A DNA stretch of 39,733 nucleotides from Solobacterium sp. (GCA_017430925.1 JAFRMA010000030.1:1-39733); one strand, 5' to 3'. Shown: positions 1-8,557, counted from the first letter of the stretch. Program-made: numbers and translations. The notes: generated by a model not told the origin, from the letters alone.

Positions 1-101
1 GTATCAAATACAAGATCAACAATCTCCAAAGCTTCTTTTTTTGTAAGATTGTGTTTGTCTGCAACAATCTCAGCGAGTTCTTTTTTGTTTAAGTTTTCCA
101 T
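1..101 (-). CDS. hup: HU-family DNA-binding protein (partial, runs off window start)
   Basis: Only the first 33 codons are present, reading MENLNKKELAEIVADKHN and then LTKKEALEIVDLVFD. This is the N-terminal helix-turn-helix arm typical of HU/IHF histone-like proteins, which bend and compact DNA as dimers. The DNA-binding beta arms lie outside the window. The ATG is at 99-101 and is preceded by AAGGAG (complement of 111-116) at good spacing. The gene follows nrnA by 36 nt but has its own promoter inside the nrnA 3' end, so it is probably expressed separately at high level. The family call rests on the N-terminus only. Confidence 0.85.
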   Translation of the reverse strand, partial: MENLNKKELAEIVADKHNLTKKEALEIVDLVFD

Positions 102-122
102 TATTACTTTCTCCTTGTGACC

Positions 123-151
123 ATTATGCATGAAATTTCAGTTTGTTTCAA
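123..151 (-). promoter_or_regulatory. Sigma-A-type promoter for the HU gene
   Basis: On the minus strand TTGAAA (146-151) is separated by 17 nt from CATAAT (123-128), close to TTGACA-17-TATAAT. The -35 box lies inside the last codons of nrnA. The predicted start would leave a short leader carrying the AAGGAG ribosome site. Confidence 0.6.
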
Positions 152-1097
152 TGCTTGATATTTCCTGAATGATATCTTTCAGGATCTGAAGATACTCATC
201 TTTACTGAGGCCTTTTACTCCCGCCGCATTCTTATGACCGCCGCCCCGGTATACAGAAGCGATCCCGTTAACCGGAATTGATTTGGAACGCAGAGATCCA
301 TCATAGACGATACCGTGTTCCTGTTGACGTTCCACAAATAATACCCAGGCCTGAAGATCAGAGATATGACCAATCTCATCGATGTAGGTTTTTGCTTCAG
401 AAGAATCGATATTCCAGTTCTTCTGGTCTTCAAGAGTGATCAATACAGATCCAAACCAGGGATATGGGATCTCCAGCCGGGATCGGACAAAAGAAGCAAA
501 CTGAAAACTGCTTAAAGACTGGTCAAACAATTCACGGTTGATTCCGGGAATATCAATACCCTTATTCGCAAGTACAGCCGCTGCGGCCAGGGTTCTGCCG
601 GTTGTATTCGATGTACGGAAACACAAAGTATCGGTTAACAGACCTTTGTACAAATATCCGGCGGTAACGGAAGAAAACTGTTTATCTGTCTGTTCCGCAA
701 AGATTTCCGTCAGAAGTTCACATGTTGCGGCTGCTTCCGGGAAGATATACATGGCGCTGCCGAAATCATCAGATACGGGATGATGATCGATCCGCAGGAT
801 ATACGCAGCCTGCAGGAAACGCTGGTCGTCTGTGCGTTCTGCCGTAGCGCTGTCCAGTACAACAGCCAGACTTTTACAGATCAATTCATCAGTCACCGCA
901 TCATTCGGAGGGAAGATTCCCTGTGAGCACCGTTCATCTCCCAGCGCATATACCTGTTTCTCAGGGTAATTCTCATTCAGCCATTGTTTCAAGCCAAACT
1001 GAGACCCAACAGCGTCACAATCCGGATGGGTATGACGAAAAACCGTGATTACGTCATACTGTTCAAATAATGATACGATCTCTTGTCTGGTAATCAT
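138..1097 (-). CDS. nrnA: DHH-family phosphoesterase, NrnA-like (nanoRNase / pAp phosphatase)
   Basis: A 319-aa protein of the DHH/DHHA1 superfamily. NrnA enzymes degrade 2-5 nt RNA fragments and dephosphorylate 3'-phosphoadenosine 5'-phosphate in the cytoplasm. Motif I is HPDCDAVGS (about residues 24-32), motif II is VLDSA and the signature DHH is in RIDHHPVSDDFG. The C-terminal DHHA1 motif is GGGHKNAAGV. These residues bind two metal ions in the family. I chose the ATG at 1095-1097, which overlaps the ackA stop by one base (TAATG), rather than a TTG seven codons upstream inside ackA. It is the last gene of the smc-ftsY-ylxM-ackA-nrnA run. Function by homology is fairly sure; substrate preference cannot be read from sequence. 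Confidence 0.85.
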   Translation of the reverse strand: MITRQEIVSLFEQYDVITVFRHTHPDCDAVGSQFGLKQWLNENYPEKQVYALGDERCSQGIFPPNDAVTDELICKSLAVVLDSATAERTDDQRFLQAAYILRIDHHPVSDDFGSAMYIFPEAAATCELLTEIFAEQTDKQFSSVTAGYLYKGLLTDTLCFRTSNTTGRTLAAAAVLANKGIDIPGINRELFDQSLSSFQFASFVRSRLEIPYPWFGSVLITLEDQKNWNIDSSEAKTYIDEIGHISDLQAWVLFVERQQEHGIVYDGSLRSKSIPVNGIASVYRGGGHKNAAGVKGLSKDEYLQILKDIIQEISSIETN

Positions 1098-2293
1098 TAA
1101 ATACCTAATAAACGACAAGTATCTCTGGCAATGACTACTTCCTCATTTGTCGGAACAACATATACTTTCACCTTGGAACCAGGTTTGGAGATCAGGCATT
1201 CTTCACCATGAACCTTAGCATTGAGATCATAATCAATACTCAGGGACAGAGCTTCTTCCAGACCCTTCAGGATACGTTCACGCATCTTGACATCATTCTC
1301 ACCAAGACCTGCGGTGAAGGCAATCGCATCCACATGACCAAGCTGTGCAACATAACCGCCGACAACATTGACTACACGGTTGCGGTAGACATCAACCGTG
1401 ATCTTCGCGCGTTCATTGCCATTGTCATACGCTTCCTGGACATCTCTTGCGTCGCTGCTGATGCCGGACAGACCAAGCATACCGGATTTCTTATTCAGGT
1501 AGGTATCCATTTCATCCGGTGTGCATCCCAGTTTCTTCATCATATAGAAGACAACTGTAGGATCGATATCACCGCTTCTGGTACCCATCATGATACCGCC
1601 CAGAGGTGTAAGACCCATGGAAGTATTTACACACTTACCGTTGCGGATTGCGGTAATGGAAGCACCGTTACCTAAATGACAGGTGATCATATTCAGTTTG
1701 CGGTAATCCTCACCCATGAGTTCTGCAGTTCTGCGGTTAACATACTGATGGCTGGTACCGTGTGCACCGTAACGGCGGATCTTATAATCGGTATACCATT
1801 CCCAAGGTACCGGGAACAGATAAGATTCCGGAGCCATGGACTGATGGAAAGCTGTGTCAAACACAAAGACATGTCCGATCTGCGGGAGTGCTTCTCTGAA
1901 CGCTCTGTAGCAGACAAGATGCGCAGGATTGTGCAGCGGAGCCAGTTCACATAACTCATCGACTTTCGCTTCTACATCCTCTGTAACGACGGCAGACTGG
2001 TCAAAGTAAGCGCCGCCCTGGACGATACGATGTCCGGCACCCTGGATCTCATCCAGACTCTCTACGATACCATATTCAATTAAAGATTTCAGAAGCAGAT
2101 CTACTGCTGCTTTATGATCCGGCAAAGGAAGCTCAGTAATGATCTTCTTACCATTTACCTTAATGGTAAAGGCACCCATTGCCTGACCGATTCTCTCTGC
2201 CTGTCCGGAAGTCAGTACCTTCTCCGCATGCATGTCGAATAACTGGAATTTCAAAGATGACGAACCTGAATTAACCGCAATAACTTTACTCAT
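1097..2293 (-). CDS. ackA: Acetate kinase
   Basis: A 398-aa cytoplasmic ASKHA-fold kinase that interconverts acetyl phosphate plus ADP with acetate plus ATP, the last step of mixed-acid acetate production. It starts MSKVIAVNSGSSSLKFQLF, the classic phosphate-binding N-terminus. Further family motifs are AGHRIVQGG, FDTAFHQSM, HLGNGASI and MGTRSGDIDPTV. The length matches the family. The ATG at 2291-2293 follows GGAGGAAATT, a better start than the one eight codons upstream. It overlaps the ylxM end by 8 nt. No phosphotransacetylase (pta) is adjacent, so its partner must be elsewhere. Confidence 0.97.
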   Translation of the reverse strand: MSKVIAVNSGSSSLKFQLFDMHAEKVLTSGQAERIGQAMGAFTIKVNGKKIITELPLPDHKAAVDLLLKSLIEYGIVESLDEIQGAGHRIVQGGAYFDQSAVVTEDVEAKVDELCELAPLHNPAHLVCYRAFREALPQIGHVFVFDTAFHQSMAPESYLFPVPWEWYTDYKIRRYGAHGTSHQYVNRRTAELMGEDYRKLNMITCHLGNGASITAIRNGKCVNTSMGLTPLGGIMMGTRSGDIDPTVVFYMMKKLGCTPDEMDTYLNKKSGMLGLSGISSDARDVQEAYDNGNERAKITVDVYRNRVVNVVGGYVAQLGHVDAIAFTAGLGENDVKMRERILKGLEEALSLSIDYDLNAKVHGEECLISKPGSKVKVYVVPTNEEVVIARDTCRLLGI

Positions 2294-2615
2294 AATTTCC
2301 TCCAATTTCTGTTTCAATACATTTATCGATCAGTTCGCTGACGTTTTGTCCACTGATTGACTTTATTTTAGTATAGATTTCTCTTCTATGAATACTGGAT
2401 TTTACCATCTGCAGGATTTCTTCATAATGAGACAGCTCTTTCCGGCAGCGGGATAACGTATCATGTACAGCTGCCCTGGAGATATTCATCAGTTCCGCAA
2501 TCTCCTGCAGAGACAGATCCTGCCGGTAATACAAATCACAGATCTCCTGTTGTTTCTCCGTCAGTAATTCCCCGTAGAAATCCAGCAGTAAATTCATTTC
2601 CAGACGATCAGGCAT
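2286..2615 (-). CDS. ylxM: YlxM/p13-like SRP-associated DNA-binding protein
   Basis: A 109-aa helix-turn-helix protein. The stretch LLTEKQQEICDLYYRQDLSL followed by QEIAELMNISRAAVHDTLSR resembles sigma-70 region 4 and is diagnostic of UPF0122 (YlxM). In related bacteria the family sits between ftsY and ffh and stimulates SRP GTPases. Start chosen: MPDRLEMNLL at 2613-2615, preceded by GAGGGT and overlapping the ftsY stop by 8 nt. The usual downstream partner ffh is absent; ackA follows instead. Family assignment is confident; the SRP role here is inferred from ftsY adjacency. Confidence 0.88.
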   Translation of the reverse strand: MPDRLEMNLLLDFYGELLTEKQQEICDLYYRQDLSLQEIAELMNISRAAVHDTLSRCRKELSHYEEILQMVKSSIHRREIYTKIKSISGQNVSELIDKCIETEIGGNYE

Positions 2616-3576
2616 TATCCAGACCCTCAGAGATACTGTAGAGATAGCTGTCCAGGTCAAACGGACGCAGATCTTCCGGCTGTTCACCGAGACCGATATA
2701 ACGTACAGGAAGCTTTAACTTATGCTTAATTGCCAGGACAATACCACCCTTGGCTGTACCATCCATCTTGGTCAGAATGATACCGGTAAGTTTCGTACTG
2801 TTATTAAATACTTCTGCCTGGGCCAGACCATTCTGTCCGGTTGTTGCGTCAAGGATCAGCCATGTATTGTGCGGGGCACCGGGAATTTCCTTGTTTGCAA
2901 CCCGGTTCATCTTGCTCAGTTCCTGCATCAGTGTCTGTTTATTCTGCAGTCTTCCGGCAGTATCACAGATCAGAATATCGATATCATGTTCCTTGGCAAA
3001 CCGGCATCCGTCAACGATTGCGGCACTGGGATCACCGTTCTCCCTGCCTTTAATACACGGTACACTGAGACGTTCTCCCCATTGCGCCAACTGTTCAATC
3101 GCACCGGCACGGAATGTGTCTGCTGCCACAAAGGCAACACTTTTCCCCTGTTCCTTGTACATACGGGCCAATTTTGCGGCTGTCGTGGTTTTACCGCTGC
3201 CGTTGACCCCTTCCAGAAGAATCACGGTAGGACCATCTTCGTTATATACTTCCGGATCATCGGGAATCTCTTCATAGAGTTCCTTCATGATCTGCAACAG
3301 GAAGCCCATTGCCCAGTCAAAGGATACCTTGGGATAATCCTCTGACATCTTCTTCAATCTTTCACAGATCATATCCGCGATATCGATACCGATATCACTT
3401 TCCAGCAATACAATGGTCAGCTGTTCCAGAAAATCATCGTTGATGCCGTCAAAATCCTTCTCCATGCCTTTCAGCTGATCGCCGAATACAGATTTACTTT
3501 TCTGGAATCCCTGCAGATATACCGCACGGTCATTTTTCAAGCCAAAGGCTTTTTTCAGTGAATCAAGAAAACTCAT
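2608..3576 (-). CDS. ftsY: Signal recognition particle receptor FtsY
   Basis: A 322-aa SRP-type GTPase that docks ribosome-nascent chain-SRP complexes at the membrane for SecYEG delivery. The N-terminal acidic A domain is very short, followed by the helical N domain and the G domain. The motifs are G1 GVNGSGKTTT (about 123-132), DTFRAGA (153-159), G3 DTAGR (205-209), G4 TKMDG (269-273) and the closing GLGEQPEDLRPFD (295-307). Start and the smc stop overlap as ATGA, implying translational coupling. smc-ftsY is a common Bacillota pairing. Confidence 0.97.
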   Translation of the reverse strand: MSFLDSLKKAFGLKNDRAVYLQGFQKSKSVFGDQLKGMEKDFDGINDDFLEQLTIVLLESDIGIDIADMICERLKKMSEDYPKVSFDWAMGFLLQIMKELYEEIPDDPEVYNEDGPTVILLEGVNGSGKTTTAAKLARMYKEQGKSVAFVAADTFRAGAIEQLAQWGERLSVPCIKGRENGDPSAAIVDGCRFAKEHDIDILICDTAGRLQNKQTLMQELSKMNRVANKEIPGAPHNTWLILDATTGQNGLAQAEVFNNSTKLTGIILTKMDGTAKGGIVLAIKHKLKLPVRYIGLGEQPEDLRPFDLDSYLYSISEGLDNA

Positions 3577-6518
3577 GCCTGTGCCTCCGTTTCCTTATCT
3601 GCGTAATTCAATGCGTCACGGATCTCTACTTTCAACATCTGGGATACACCCTGATGCTGCATGGTTACACCATACAGGACATCCGCATTCTCCATTGTGC
3701 CAGGTCTGTGCGTGACAACGATAAACTGGGTCCTGTCCGTATAACGATGCAGATACTGCGCAAAACGTTCGACATTACTCTGATCCAGCGCAGCTTCAAC
3801 TTCATCCAGGATAACCATCGGCACCGGTTTGACCTTCAGAATCGCAAATAATACGCATAACGCGATCAGACTCTTTTCACCACCCGAGAACAACATATTG
3901 TTCTGTACGGATTTTCCGGGAGGCTGAGCATCAATATCAATACCTGTATTCAGGATATCCGAAGGATCTTCCAGAATCAGACGCGCCTTACCGCCTCCGT
4001 ATAATGTACGGAAGATATCGTTGAATTCCACATTGATCCGGTCAAACATTTCCTTGAACTGTTTGGTCATGACACGGTCCATCTCATCGATTGCCGCAAG
4101 GATCTTATCCCTGCTTTCCGTCAACTCATCGATCTGTTTCTTCAGGAATTCATACCGTTCATTGACTTCGTTATACTCTTCCGGAGCATTCATGTTGATG
4201 TTTCCGAGATGTTCGATATCGCTGCGCAGCTGCAGGACTTCTTCCCGGGCATTTTCCGTAGTGACATCGCTGATCTTGGTTCTGGCAAATTCATAAGTCA
4301 GCTGGTATTCCGAAGCCAGACGCTGCAGGGAATTCTCCATCCTTGTCTCCAGGCGTCCCTGGTCTACCTTGATCGCATTGGCACTGGCTGTCGCAAATTC
4401 CTGGTCTTTACGTAACTGACGCAGTTGTTGTTCCTTACGATCAATATCCGTACTCATGGAGATACGTTCCTCACGTTTCGCCTTGATCGTCTGGGTCAGT
4501 TCATCTCTGCGGGAATATGCTTTATTCAGTCTGACAATATAGTCGTCCGCTTCTGTTTCCGTACCGGGTTCAGATTCATCCGATCCTAATAAGGACAGAT
4601 CATTCTTCAGTTTCTCATATTTGGCTTTCTTGGCATCCAATACCGGTTCCAGAGAAGCCAGAGCGATACGGTTCTGCTGGAGGCTGCGGGAGATCAGATC
4701 CCGGTCCTGCTGTGATTTCTCCATGTTTTTCCGGGCTAGCTGGACACGTGCTGTCTGCGCATCGATTGAAGCGTTGATTTCATTTGCTTCCTTCTGCGCC
4801 GTAACCATGGTCGTACTATGCTTGGTCTTACCACCGGTCATGGAACCACCGCGGTGAATCACCTCACCATTCAGAGTAACGATCTTATACAGACGATTGG
4901 TGAGAGTAGACAATTCATTTCCGTTTTCAATTGTATCCACGACCAATACGTTATCCAGAAGACTTTCTACAACAGGTGTATATTTCGTGTCAAACTTTAC
5001 AAAATCCCCTGCTGTACCGAGGAAACCTTCAGTATTCTCACAGATGACCATCGCCTCTTTGGATACCCAGTGCGGCTGACATACCGTTAACGGCAGGAAT
5101 GTCGCACGTCCGCTCTGGTTCCTGGTCAGAAAGCGTATTGCGTCACGGGCAGAAGCTTCGTTGTTTGTGACGATGTTATACATCGCCCCGCCGAGAGCTT
5201 CGGAAATAGCCTCTTCGTATCCATCTTCCGCCTTGATCACCTGGCCGATAACACCCAGGATTCCCGGTAATGCATTCTGGTTATCCATGATGGACTTTGT
5301 ACCGGATTGTCTGGCCGAGGAAAAAGGATCACGGAGAAGATTCTCCAGATACGCTTTCTGGCTCTCCAGACTCCGTAACATGATCTGCGCCTGTTCATAC
5401 TCCGTATTGTAGTCGAACAGAGACTGCGCAGTCACAGAGAGATTTTCACTGTTCAGTTTGATTTCCCTGTTCAGTGCATCATATCGTTCCTGACGGTCTT
5501 CGTATTCCAAACGCGCAGCTTCCAGAAGATCTCTGGTCTCCTTGATTTTCTGTTCCTTGTTACCAGTTTCGATGATGTATTTACGACGTTCATCCATCTC
5601 TGCCTTACGTGCTTCCAGAGAAGTGATCTCGTCCACATTCTTCATCAGTTCATCTTGTAAAGTATTTACTTCTCTGTCCAGGGTGTTAACCTTCTTCCGG
5701 TCTTCACTGATCCTGTTTTCACTGACCTGAATACTCGTGGAATACATCTGTGCTTTTGTTTCAATATCAAAAAGCGTCTTCTTGGTTTCTTCGATCTGCT
5801 GGTTCAGTTCATCAATATCCTGTACAAGTACTGTGATTTCAATTTCTTCCAGTCTCTTTTTCTTCTCACGGTAGATTTCTGCCTTGCGGGCTGCCCGTTT
5901 CAGCGGGGATACCTGTTTTTCCAGTTCATTCAGGATATCCTGACTCCGCTCCAGGTTATTCCTGGTACGTTCCAGACGGCTTAAAGATTCAATCTTACGT
6001 TTCTTATACTTGGCTACACCGGCAGCTTCTTCAAAGATACCTCTGCGTTCCAACGGCTTGGCTTCCGCAAAGGAAATAACATTACCCTGACTGATGATAC
6101 TCAGGGAATCCTTGCCAAGACCGGTATCCAGGAACAGTTCCACAACATCACGTAATCTCACGCGATTGCGGTTGATCAGATATTCCGCATCACCGGAATC
6201 CCGGAATAAACGCCTGGTGACTTCAATTTCATCATTCTCTGTATTTAAAATATGTCCGGAATTATCAAAGACAAGCGTAACTTCTGCCATGTTCAGCATA
6301 CGTCTGTCCGCGCTTCCGGCAAAAATAACATCGAACATCTTCTCGCCGCGCATCTGTCTGGCACTCTGTTCACCCAGTACCCAGCGTACAGCATCCGCGA
6401 TATTGGATTTACCGCATCCATTTGGACCGACGATTCCGGTAATCGGATATTCAAATGTAATAATCGTTTTATCCGCAAAGGATTTAAATCCCTGCATTTC
6501 AATCCGCTTTAAAAACAT
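3573..6518 (-). CDS. smc: Chromosome segregation ATPase SMC (short-armed)
   Basis: A 981-aa SMC subunit of the bacterial condensin, which organises and segregates chromosomes with ScpA/ScpB. Walker A is GPNGCGKS (31-38). Coiled coil covers about 170-405 and the hinge about 415-560 (GSMTGGKTKH near its end). The second coiled coil covers about 575-820. The C-terminal head has signature LFSGGEKS (876-883) and Walker B VILDEVEAALD (902-912). All catalytic parts are intact, so this is not a truncation. It is about 200 residues shorter than the usual 1170-1190 aa, and the loss is spread over both arms. The ATG at 6516-6518 has AAGGAG upstream and a TATAAT 25 nt away. Confidence 0.97.
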   Translation of the reverse strand: MFLKRIEMQGFKSFADKTIITFEYPITGIVGPNGCGKSNIADAVRWVLGEQSARQMRGEKMFDVIFAGSADRRMLNMAEVTLVFDNSGHILNTENDEIEVTRRLFRDSGDAEYLINRNRVRLRDVVELFLDTGLGKDSLSIISQGNVISFAEAKPLERRGIFEEAAGVAKYKKRKIESLSRLERTRNNLERSQDILNELEKQVSPLKRAARKAEIYREKKKRLEEIEITVLVQDIDELNQQIEETKKTLFDIETKAQMYSTSIQVSENRISEDRKKVNTLDREVNTLQDELMKNVDEITSLEARKAEMDERRKYIIETGNKEQKIKETRDLLEAARLEYEDRQERYDALNREIKLNSENLSVTAQSLFDYNTEYEQAQIMLRSLESQKAYLENLLRDPFSSARQSGTKSIMDNQNALPGILGVIGQVIKAEDGYEEAISEALGGAMYNIVTNNEASARDAIRFLTRNQSGRATFLPLTVCQPHWVSKEAMVICENTEGFLGTAGDFVKFDTKYTPVVESLLDNVLVVDTIENGNELSTLTNRLYKIVTLNGEVIHRGGSMTGGKTKHSTTMVTAQKEANEINASIDAQTARVQLARKNMEKSQQDRDLISRSLQQNRIALASLEPVLDAKKAKYEKLKNDLSLLGSDESEPGTETEADDYIVRLNKAYSRRDELTQTIKAKREERISMSTDIDRKEQQLRQLRKDQEFATASANAIKVDQGRLETRMENSLQRLASEYQLTYEFARTKISDVTTENAREEVLQLRSDIEHLGNINMNAPEEYNEVNERYEFLKKQIDELTESRDKILAAIDEMDRVMTKQFKEMFDRINVEFNDIFRTLYGGGKARLILEDPSDILNTGIDIDAQPPGKSVQNNMLFSGGEKSLIALCVLFAILKVKPVPMVILDEVEAALDQSNVERFAQYLHRYTDRTQFIVVTHRPGTMENADVLYGVTMQHQGVSQMLKVEIRDALNYADKETEAQA

Positions 6519-6543
6519 CGGTTTCTCCTTAAATTACTCGCTT

Positions 6544-6552
6544 ATTATACCA
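6544..6552 (-). promoter_or_regulatory. smc: Extended -10 promoter for the smc operon
   Basis: The minus strand reads TGGTATAAT, an extended -10, with the TATAAT at 6544-6549. The predicted transcript start near 6537 gives a leader of about 19 nt containing AAGGAG. No good -35 is visible, which fits an extended -10. Confidence 0.55.
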
Positions 6553-6563
6553 AATCCATTACC

Positions 6564-6644
6564 TCAATAAAAGGTTAATCCATGGGAACAATAATAACCC
6601 TTCTTTCGATTACACTTGATCATATGAATTATGTTGTTCAACAT
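6564..6644 (-). CDS. Possible 26-aa mini-protein or leader peptide upstream of smc
   Basis: A 26-codon reading frame begins at ATG 6642-6644 and reads MLNNIIHMIKCNRKK then GYYCSHGLTFY before a TGA at 6564-6566. What makes it credible is a near-perfect Shine-Dalgarno, AGGAGG, seven bases ahead of the ATG (complement of 6651-6656), and a plausible -10 TATAAA (complement of 6675-6680). It lies in the 230-bp gap between the marR stop and smc, ending just before the smc promoter. The peptide is basic, has two Cys and shows no signal peptide or full transmembrane segment. I recognise no family. It could be a real small protein, a leader peptide or a fossil. Confidence 0.4.
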   Translation of the reverse strand: MLNNIIHMIKCNRKKGYYCSHGLTFY

Positions 6645-6749
6645 AAGAAAACCTCCTCTTTTTCTTCGCTGTAGTTTATAAAGATACATAAAGAATAAGA
6701 TTGGAGGTAATCCAAACTCTCGGATGTTTTCTGAACATGGATGATTTGC

Positions 6750-7181
6750 CTATTTTACAGGAAGCAGTTTTTCCGCGTTCTTCTCCATACGCTCCAGATA
6801 AGAAACAAACTGTGCCTTCTCTTCCTCTGAGAAGCCGCTGAGCAGTACTTCCGCAGTACTGTCATCCAGTTCCACTAGTTCCTTTCTTACCGCTTTTCCT
6901 TTTTCCGTAAGGGTCAGGATCTTTCGGCGTTTATTTTCCGGATCTGGCTGTCTCATGATTAAACCGGATTCCTCCAATTTGGCACAATCACGGCTTATCG
7001 CTCCTTTGTCCGCAAGACTTTCGAACATGATCTCTTCCTGTGTACAACTGCCCATCTCTCCGACTTTATGCAGCACTGTATGCATAAGACCAGAGAGACC
7101 AAGTGAATCCATTTTTCTTTTAAGTGCTATCTGACGAATTTTGGCGGTCCTGAAGAAAGGAACCATGATCTTTTTTTCCAT
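6750..7181 (-). CDS. MarR-family transcriptional regulator
   Basis: A 143-aa winged-helix protein. The recognition region covers EEIMFESLADKGAISRDCAK and the wing contains RQPDPENKRRKILTLTEKGK, the DxRxK-like MarR wing. Helical ends form the dimer interface. MarR proteins usually repress neighbouring efflux genes and release DNA on ligand binding. It sits 55 nt downstream of the MFS gene, in what looks like the same transcript. The MFS promoter carries two matching palindromes, so autoregulation and exporter control are likely. I chose ATG 7179-7181 (AGGTGA upstream) over a TTG seven codons earlier. The ligand is unknown. Confidence 0.88.
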   Translation of the reverse strand: MEKKIMVPFFRTAKIRQIALKRKMDSLGLSGLMHTVLHKVGEMGSCTQEEIMFESLADKGAISRDCAKLEESGLIMRQPDPENKRRKILTLTEKGKAVRKELVELDDSTAEVLLSGFSEEEKAQFVSYLERMEKNAEKLLPVK

Positions 7182-7236
7182 GTTATCACCTGTGTTTATC
7201 AATATTCGTATTTTATCATAGTCCTATTCAGATCCG

Positions 7237-8388
7237 TCAGTTGTTTTTGGTATGTCCTGTATTCCGTAGAAGAAATGCTATGACAAGGTCTGTGAAAACA
7301 ATAATCGCTGCAGTAAGGAATCTTGCTGAAACGGTTCCTCCCAGGAATTGGGCGCCGAAACTGCTGACATACGGGCAGACAATAGAACTTCCCGTAAAGG
7401 ATATCATGTACAAAGACATAGCCATGGTAATAGCCGCCGGACTTACTCTTTCCGGAATCATCGTGAACCCGGCAGGAATCAGAAATCCGAATCCAAGACC
7501 AAGAATCAGACTTCCAATCATAAGCATAGGCTTAGTACTGTTCTGACTTATGATAAACAGTCCTACAGCTCCCATGGCCATAGTAGCAGGAAAACTCATG
7601 TTGCCGAGATATTTCAAAACCTTCGGCAGAGCCAGACCGGTAATAATGCATCCCAGGGAACATGTAGATGTGAAGATACCCGCATTCCGGAAACCAAGAA
7701 ATGACGAGTAAATAGATATCGTTGTCATGAAAGTCATATAACCAAGACCAAACAGAAATGCCTGAAGCATGAGAATCAGCAGTCCCGGTGTTAAAACTTT
7801 CACTTTTTCTCCTTTTTCAGTCCTTTCTACAATGCCTTTCGGAAGAAGGAACAGTATGGCAATCATTACAGGAATGATCAGGAAATAGATCATGTAGGTA
7901 TGCCGCCAGTTGTTTCTTCCCATAAAACCTGCAAGAAGATTAAGTCCGATCGCGCCTCCGTTAATCAACAGAGCCTGGATACCCATCATGGCTGCTCTTT
8001 CTTCTCCCTGGAAATTCTCAGCAACCAAAGAGGATGCAATAGGTGTAAGCATACTGGCACCAAAACCAATCAAGGCACTGGCCAGATATAACATCCCCAT
8101 ACTCTTTGAAAGGAAAGCACCGATGAAGCCGCCGCACGCAACAAATACACCCGCAAATAACGCAAGATTCTTTTTCGTGGTAACTCTTGCCATCCTTCCG
8201 GCAAATACCATGGAAGGAATACCCACAAGAGACATCAGTGAAAATACCATCTGTACTGATGCCATGGATGCTTCAGGATGCTCTTTTGCCACTCCGGCAA
8301 GCACCAGAGACAAACAGTTGGCGATTTGAAGTATTACTGAGAAAATAAAGAGACCTGCCTTTGTTTTGTTTATATTCATGGAAGTCAT
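7237..8388 (-). CDS. Major facilitator superfamily transporter
   Basis: A 383-aa integral membrane protein with about 12 hydrophobic segments, beginning after MTSMNINKTKAG. The inter-helix-2/3 loop GRMARVTTKKN matches the MFS motif A type (GxxxDRxGRR-like). Co-transcription with a MarR regulator points to drug or metabolite efflux, but the substrate is not identifiable. The start at 8386-8388 has AAAGGAGATTCT directly upstream. The longer reading frame back to 8427 runs through operator 2 and is rejected. Proton coupling is a family expectation, not something seen. Confidence 0.85.
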   Translation of the reverse strand: MTSMNINKTKAGLFIFSVILQIANCLSLVLAGVAKEHPEASMASVQMVFSLMSLVGIPSMVFAGRMARVTTKKNLALFAGVFVACGGFIGAFLSKSMGMLYLASALIGFGASMLTPIASSLVAENFQGEERAAMMGIQALLINGGAIGLNLLAGFMGRNNWRHTYMIYFLIIPVMIAILFLLPKGIVERTEKGEKVKVLTPGLLILMLQAFLFGLGYMTFMTTISIYSSFLGFRNAGIFTSTCSLGCIITGLALPKVLKYLGNMSFPATMAMGAVGLFIISQNSTKPMLMIGSLILGLGFGFLIPAGFTMIPERVSPAAITMAMSLYMISFTGSSIVCPYVSSFGAQFLGGTVSARFLTAAIIVFTDLVIAFLLRNTGHTKNN

Positions 8389-8404
8389 AGAATCTCCTTT
8401 CGCT

Positions 8405-8456
8405 TTGTTGATTTTTACAACAATCATTGTATCTTGTCTGTTGATTTTGTCAACAA
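8405..8456 (-). promoter_or_regulatory. MFS-marR promoter with two MarR-type operator palindromes
   Basis: On the minus strand a consensus -35 TTGACA (8448-8453), a 16-nt spacer and TACAAT (8426-8431) form a strong promoter. Operator 1 (8438-8456) reads TTGTTGACAAAATCAACAG and covers the -35. Operator 2 (8405-8423) reads TTGTTGTAAAAATCAACAA and lies just past the start site. The two match at 16 of 19 positions and their centres are 33 bp apart, about three helical turns. Binding of the adjacent MarR to both would block initiation. Assigning this MarR as the ligand is inference. Confidence 0.75.
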
Positions 8457-8495
8457 TAAAACAGCATATTTGAGTCTTGACTTCAAATATACTGT
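8455..8495. terminator. Hairpin between the small membrane gene and the MFS promoter
   Basis: A 13-bp inverted repeat with one mismatch (arms at 8461-8473 and 8483-8495, 9-nt loop) is followed on the minus strand by TTTATT. It lies downstream of the small membrane protein gene and just upstream of the MFS -35, so it is probably that gene's terminator. The U tract is short, and an operator role is possible. Confidence 0.5.
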
Positions 8496-8557
8496 TTCAT
8501 ACGTACGATTCCCTATGAATGAGAGGATTTCAAAATGTCAGAAATGCACTTAAGTGA

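Noticed and set aside
3573..6518. Possibility that smc is truncated
   Set aside because: Both ATPase heads, the hinge and all motifs are present in order; only coiled-coil length is reduced.
6701..6715. Short palindrome TTGGAGGTAATCCAA between marR and the mini-gene
   Set aside because: Only 5-bp arms, no match to the MarR operator pair at 8405-8456 and no U tract; too weak to call an operator or terminator.
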